Assembly: GCA_038501195.1 (NCBI GenBank)
Contig: JBBPUQ010000002.1
Location: forward strand, 5,843,001-5,907,000
Reading direction: 5' to 3'
Length of the DNA: 64,000 nt
Source: Nemania diffusa
Lineage: Eukaryota > Ascomycota > Sordariomycetes > Xylariales > Xylariaceae
Shown here: positions 59,418 through 64,000 of the stretch, one piece after another
Position numbering within the stretch: position 1 is the first letter of the stretch
Layout: the number at the start of each line of letters is the position of its first letter
Made by a program: the position numbers and the translations under genes
Notes under the pieces: model-generated
The model's input: the letters and a program-made list of their open reading frames with translations, nothing else
Database searches by the model: none
What the model was told of the DNA's origin: nothing

Positions 59418-60215
59418 ATATTAAACTTCCGCCCCATGGTGTACACTCTATCGGGTCCGGCAGATACAGCTGCAAGGACGACGGCAGTACGTAAAACAGG
59501 GTGCGGATTCGGAAAGGATCTGCATTATGCTGCCAAAAATGTCAGCGCTAGAAGGCCGGCTCTCAGGCCCAGACAACCAACCTGCTCCGTATACCAAATC
59601 AAGTTTGTTGTCCAGGTCCAGGTACAGGGGTGGTCACAGTCCGACGAGGAGAGGCTGGGTGCAAAATACCTGATTCTTAGTATAGATCACCGATTGAACC
59701 TTCAATTGATCGACTCGTTTATAACATCTGACACTACGCGCAATCACCCAGTGCATCTTAAAAGCGCGATGGCGACTTCACATACCCAAGCAAGTATCTC
59801 TAGGAGGCGCTCCGACGCGGGATTGCCGGTGACTTGCGGTTGACATGAAGACAAAAAGTGGGTTAACCCGCTTGCTTCGGTACAGTAGACTAGGTAGGGT
59901 TGAGATCTGGGTGGGCTGCTGGGGGGTGGTCGTGCAGCCGCGGTGGCATGTAATTGCTCCGAGTCTACAAGCTAACTACATATCTAGACTAGTGCCGGGC
60001 CATATCGGTTACCACTTACCGGTCCCGACTCTACGCATAAGTTCCCACAATCCTAACTTACTCCATTAGTTCTTACGATAGAGCGGAAATCATTGGCGTT
60101 TGTGAGTGGCTTAACCTTAGTATTTGCCATTGCTCTGCTAATTTTGAAGAATAAAGTAGTACACATAATATTGATATAATATATATTTAGGTTGGAGTGG
60201 GATTGAATATGATTT

Positions 60216-60416
60216 TGTCAGATTTAGTGCAAGTGATCTATTGTTGTGTTGGTGACAAGCTCCTATGGCTCGTATCTGAGAGGCGCGTGTTGATTATATA
60301 AGCATTGTGGCTTAGGTAGTTGTAAATAGTCTGTGCGCTTAGTATCTAAAAGGAAATTACCACAGATAGGAGCTGGTCACTAACACAGCGATAGATCACT
60401 TGCACCAAGTCTAACA
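60216..60416. mobile_element. 201-bp element with 51-bp terminal inverted repeats (MITE-like)
   Basis: Left arm 60,216-60,266 and right arm 60,366-60,416 are inverted copies: TGTCAGATTTAGTGCAAGTG versus, reversed, TGTTAGACTTGGTGCAAGTG, and both continue to AGCTCCTAT. I count about seven differences in 51, nearly all transitions. About 99 bp of unique sequence separates the arms. No convincing target duplication seen. Alternative: a solo LTR, but such long inverted arms are unusual for one. Confidence 0.7.
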
Positions 60417-61952
60417 TATCTGGAGGCTCAAATCCAACAGCAGTCGCATTGAACACAGTACCTAGAATAGCGACGATGACTAGAAGTTTATTATATAGCA
60501 TAACAAGTCTCAAGCAAATTCAAGTTTCCTAGAATGGCTTCCCGTCCTCAAAGCTCCTCACGCTCGTACTTCTAATAGTCAGACTGACATCAGAACAACT
60601 ATTTCGTTTGTTTTGGTTTACTCTTAGTTGCTATCTTGCTTCAATCACAAAATTTTATCACAGATTCGTTCTTCAAAGACCGTCTCTCTACCATAATGAC
60701 TTCTACTCGAGAGTGGGACTACCTTATTGTTGGAGGGGGAATCGAGATTAGCTGGCTGCGTGGTGACGCATCGACTAAGATAGTATCGACCTTCCTCTCA
60801 CATCCGTGTTTTCGAAGCCGGCCTGGATGTTAGCGGCAACCAAGATATCCTTCATTTCAACTCTCTCAATTTCATCGGAGGCTAGTTTGATTAGGGCTAC
60901 AAGACTGTGCCCCAAAAACATATCGACGGGGGAGAAATTCATATCCCGTTGGGCCGAGCCCCAGGGGGCGGTTCCGTCATCAACGGCTGTAAGCTCTGCT
61001 ACCGCTCACATCTCACTAAACCTATGTGACCCCTAAACTGATTCTCCTACGTTAGGTGGATGGTTTCGAGAGTCCAAAACTGATCTCGATAGCTGGGCTA
61101 AGATTTTTCAGGACGAGCGCTGCAGCTATGAAGGGCAATTGCCATATTTCAAGATGACCGAGAAGTGGTATAACACCGATAACCTTGAGCTGCGCGGTCA
61201 GGATGGCAAATTGCAAATTAAGTCGCCTATCTCTACCGGCCGGAATCTATCCGCTGTCCACCATTGCCGAACAATCCTGGATTGAGGCTGGCGTGAGCAA
61301 GCTCCCTGCCAACGACATGAATGTAGGCACCAATCTGGGATTTGGCGAACTTAATGAGAATAGATCCAATGGTGCCCGCCAGATCGCGCCCCTGGTATAT
61401 CCGCTAAACGGGATTACTGTCATGACTGGCAAGCTTGTCCAAGCTATTAAGTTGACTAACTCTCATACCGTTGGTATTTACCTGGACGATGACACCAAGA
61501 GCTTGTCTAAGGAAGTTATTGTTGCTGCACGCGCATGCTGGACACTACAACTGCTAATACTTTCTGGGATCGGTCCCCAAAAGACAGTTGCTAAGTACGG
61601 TATTAAGATCAAGGCCAAAAGCCCAGAAGTTGGGAACTTCAATGATCACGTCATGGTGCACTTAAATTGGAAACTCGAGGATCCATCTCGAGGCTATGCA
61701 CTCGGCTTTAGTAATCCTTTGGTAGCCCAACTCTAGTTCGTAATGGGTACACCGCTTAGCCACGTTGCGTGCACTAGCATCCCGCGAGAAGAATTAGAGG
61801 CCGCTACCGCTAAAGAGAGATTAGGTCGTAATGGAAAACTTAGTGATGTACCTAGCGGTCCCCCCTCACGATCGATAGTACTCCCATGAGCAACACCCCA
61901 ATAGGAATGGAACCTATATCGCGAGGGACTGTTACGATTACATCCACGGATC

Positions 61953-61966
61953 CCAAGGACGCTCCG
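61953..61966. repeat. target-site duplication of the LINE, left (14 bp)
   Basis: CCAAGGACGCTCCG occurs here and again at 63,631-63,644. In the pseudogene it encodes part of DPKDAP, a sequence expected only once. The first two bases are ambiguous because the insert tail also ends in ACCA. Confidence 0.85.
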
Positions 61967-63574
61967 TAGAGTACCTTCGGGTGATCCAGAAAGCTAAACG
62001 TACGTACTGGGCAGGACAGATTAACGAAGTCAAAACGGACTACTACTTATACAAGCTTATAGCGTAAATAAAACTAAGTACAAGTTTTAAAGCTTTTTTG
62101 TTTTAAATTAATAGCAAAATAGTCGAAAACAATTTAAATAAAACGAATATGCTGTATTAAAAAGTCTTTAAGTATTTTTTAAACAAAAACGATTTAAATT
62201 ATAACTTGTTAAATAATTAAAAAAAGTTAAAAGCAAAAATTTTTTAAGTTATATTAGCTATAATAAAAAAAGTCGAAAAAAATATAATTAATATAATAAA
62301 TATATTATTAAGTTTTAATTATATATTAATTTAACTGTTTTAAGCTTATTAAAATATTTTTTAATAAATATTTATAAATAAAATATTTTTTATAAATTTA
62401 ATAATAAATAAAAATAATAATAATTTTTAAAATTAATAAAAAAAACTAAATAATAATTAAATTTTAATATTTTATAATTTTATTTTTATATATAAACAAA
62501 AGTTTAAAAAAACTTTATATAAAATAAATAATATAAACTATATTATAATATAAAATTTTAAATTTAAAATATAAAAAAGTTTTATTTAAACAGTTAGTTA
62601 TAAATAAATTAATAAAAATTATAATTTAATTATATATAAAATATAAACAAAAAATTAAAAATTAAAAAAACTTATTTAAAAAATATAATAAAATAAAATT
62701 ATTATAAAACTATTAAAATAATATTAAAATTAAAATTTATAATATTATTTTATTTATTTATAAAAATTAAAAGTTTTATTTAAAACTTTATTATATTATT
62801 TTTTAATAATATATATAAGCTATAATAATTTTAAATAATATTACAAAAAGTTTAAATATAAAAATATAAAAATAAAATATATATATAATAAAATAACAAG
62901 TTTAAAATATTTAATATATTATAAAAAATTAATTAAAATATAAAATAAATAGTTTTAATTTAAAAATATATTAAAATATTTAAAATATATAAATAATATT
63001 AAAAAATTAAAATATTTATAATATATTATAATTAATTTAATTAATTTTTATATATTTATAAAAATTATAAATTATTTTAAAATATATATATAATAAAAAA
63101 TAAAATAATAATATAAACAATTATAATTTATAACTTTATTATTATTTATTTTATTTTATAGTTTATTAATTAAAAAAAGTTATAAATAAAAAAAAATAAA
63201 AAAAAAAAAAAAAAGCTATAAATAAAAAATAAAACAAAAATAAAAAATATAATATAAAATAATTATATTTAATAACTATAGCTATATTTTATAATTATTT
63301 TTTTATTTATTTATAAATATAATATATTAAAAATATTATAAACTAAATCTATAAAAAATATATTTAAACTTTATAAATTAATAATAATACAAATATATTA
63401 TTATATAATCGATTATATATAACTAAATATTCGTTTATATATAAAAAAAAAAAAGCAGTAAAAAGCCGAACTTTTAACAAATCAACAGTAGTTAAAAGTT
63501 ACTAGATAGGTAGCCTATTAGTTGTAAGCGTAGATCTTAGCTTAGCACGCCCTCAATGCCCTTTGGGAAGCTCT

Positions 63575-63599
63575 GGGGTCTCTGCTACGCAGAGGCCCC
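63575..63599 (+). other. 3' hairpin of the LINE
   Basis: GGGGTCTCTGC, loop TAC, GCAGAGGCCCC: an 11-bp stem with one G-T pair and a 3-base loop, about 30 bp before the element end. Similar 3' stem-loops in some LINEs are recognised by their reverse transcriptase; that role here is inference. Confidence 0.65.
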
Positions 63600-63609
63600 C
63601 CGGCGTCAA

Positions 63610-63630
63610 ATATACTAACTAACCAACCAA
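63610..63630 (+). repeat. tetranucleotide 3' tail of the LINE
   Basis: Tandem AACT then AACC units immediately before the right target duplication, in place of a poly(A) tail. Confidence 0.65.
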
Positions 63631-63644
63631 CCAAGGACGCTCCG
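63631..63644. repeat. target-site duplication of the LINE, right (14 bp)
   Basis: Second copy of CCAAGGACGCTCCG; the GMC coding sequence resumes through it (KDAPLLDPNYF). Confidence 0.85.
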
Positions 63645-64000
63645 CTTCTCGACCCGAACTACTTTGCTACTGAGGTGGATAAAGTTGTGTGGCGTCACTT
63701 CCTATGTAAAATCACTGCATTGATGATAGGTGATACGGCCCTAGGCCGTGATGTGGTTTCTGGCGAAAGCCGAATTGCTGGATTTAATCTACTAACCATC
63801 GACGCAGGTGACGAATACTTGCACAAAAGAGCCAAGGCCCAAGGAATGTAAGTTGATTATATTCCACTTTAATAAACTAATAATACTGATAGATATCGTC
63901 TCTCAACAGATCAACCTTCCACGGATGCGGAACCTGTGCAATGGGCAAGGTTGTGGATACAGATCTCCGACTCAAGGGTGTCCAAAACCTACGTATTGTT

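Larger units (their letters stand above)
58203..60695. other. repeat-rich intergenic stretch
   Basis: Contains two direct copies of a ~125-bp repeat with inverted ends, a 201-bp element with long inverted termini, and a possible gene tail on the minus strand (about 58,446-58,560, ending MPAEFLEGVWIGDNEVAELD and a short C-terminus). Frames at 59,168-59,843 have no recognisable product. Confidence 0.45.
61967..63630 (+). mobile_element. 5'-truncated non-LTR (LINE, Tad-like) retrotransposon, RIP-mutated
   Basis: 1,664-bp insertion in the GMC pseudogene flanked by a 12-14 bp duplication, the length expected of LINE integration. The first ~90 bp encode, in plus frame, EYLRVIQKAKRTYWAGQINE followed by VKTDYYLYKLIA and a stop. 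This resembles the linker between endonuclease and reverse transcriptase of Tad/Jockey-type LINE ORF2, where the next residue is usually Trp; a TGG-to-TAA change would explain the stop. The middle (about 62,060-63,470) is nearly pure A/T from RIP. The 3' end is GC-balanced, has a strong hairpin and finishes in tandem AACT/AACC units. 5' truncation is inferred from the start in mid-ORF. Clade assignment tentative. Confidence 0.8.
60696..64000 (+). pseudogene. GMC oxidoreductase pseudogene, split by a LINE and running off the window
   Basis: Remnant of an FAD-dependent glucose-methanol-choline oxidoreductase. From the N-terminus: MTSTREWDYLIVGGGIEISW (degraded dinucleotide-binding motif), a frameshift, VFEAGLDVSGN, two in-frame TAG stops near 60,882-60,900, GYKTVPQKHI, PLGRAPGGGSVINGC, an intron (about 60,990-61,056), GWFRESKTDLDSW, a second frameshift near 61,240, then the large frame 61,185-61,736 (STIAEQSWIEAG... 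VARACWTLQLLILSGIGPQK). The frame continues to GTVTITSTDPKDAP, where the LINE interrupts it, and resumes at 63,631 with KDAPLLDPNYFATEVDKVVW and, after an intron (about 63,859-63,908), STFHGCGTCAMGKVVDTDLR. The C-terminal catalytic His block is recognisable but the gene is clearly non-functional. Confidence 0.85.

Noticed and set aside
59168..59843. Overlapping plus-strand frames near the short repeats
   Set aside because: They overlap the dispersed repeat at 59,290-59,417 and show no family similarity.
1..64000. CRISPR arrays, rRNA and tRNA genes
   Set aside because: No regularly spaced identical repeats, no rRNA-like blocks and no paired A/B box with a cloverleaf were found by reading; a covariance-model scan would be needed to exclude small RNAs.

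Overview
This is nuclear DNA of a filamentous ascomycete (Pezizomycotina, most likely Sordariomycetes; inferred). The signs are genes with short GT-AG introns, a Zn2Cys6 regulator, a HET-C2-type glycolipid transfer protein, many copies of the short palindromic motif TACCTAGGTA in non-coding DNA, and very AT-rich blocks carrying the C-to-T and G-to-A signature of repeat-induced point mutation (RIP).

Layout. Positions 1-16,400 are gene-dense: glycolipid transfer protein, phospholipase D, a secreted rhamnogalacturonan acetylesterase, the divergent vitamin B6 pair PDX1/SNZ and PDX2/SNO, a METTL16-like m6A methyltransferase and a Zn2Cys6 transcription factor. A 7.7 kb stretch with no supportable gene follows. 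From 24,100 to 45,400 come a DUF4140/DUF4139 protein, a polyglutamine membrane protein, nucleoporin Nup49, polyadenylation factor Fip1, two unrecognised proteins and the XAP5/FAM50 protein, separated by long intergenic stretches.

Positions 45,536-53,722 are one AT-rich island that I resolve into two nested LTR retrotransposons. The outer one has 203-bp LTRs (TGTTAGA...TCTAACA) and a perfect 5-bp target duplication (CCTAC). Its 5' LTR is split by a second element with 250-bp LTRs and its own 5-bp duplication. Both are heavily RIP-mutated, but the outermost ~100 bp at each end are spared.

The right end is accessory: a membrane protein with a probable GC-AG intron, a secreted ice-binding-like (DUF3494) protein, several short repeats, a 201-bp element with 51-bp inverted termini, and a GMC oxidoreductase pseudogene. 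That pseudogene is split by a 5'-truncated LINE (Tad-like) with a 12-14 bp target duplication, a 3' hairpin and a tetranucleotide tail. The gene fragment runs off the window.

Functional links: PDX1 and PDX2 form the two-subunit pyridoxal phosphate synthase and share a 1.1 kb intergenic promoter. The other conserved genes (RNA modification, 3' processing, nuclear pore, lipid transfer and lipase) are housekeeping and only loosely related. I found no CRISPR array, rRNA, tRNA or obvious biosynthetic cluster.
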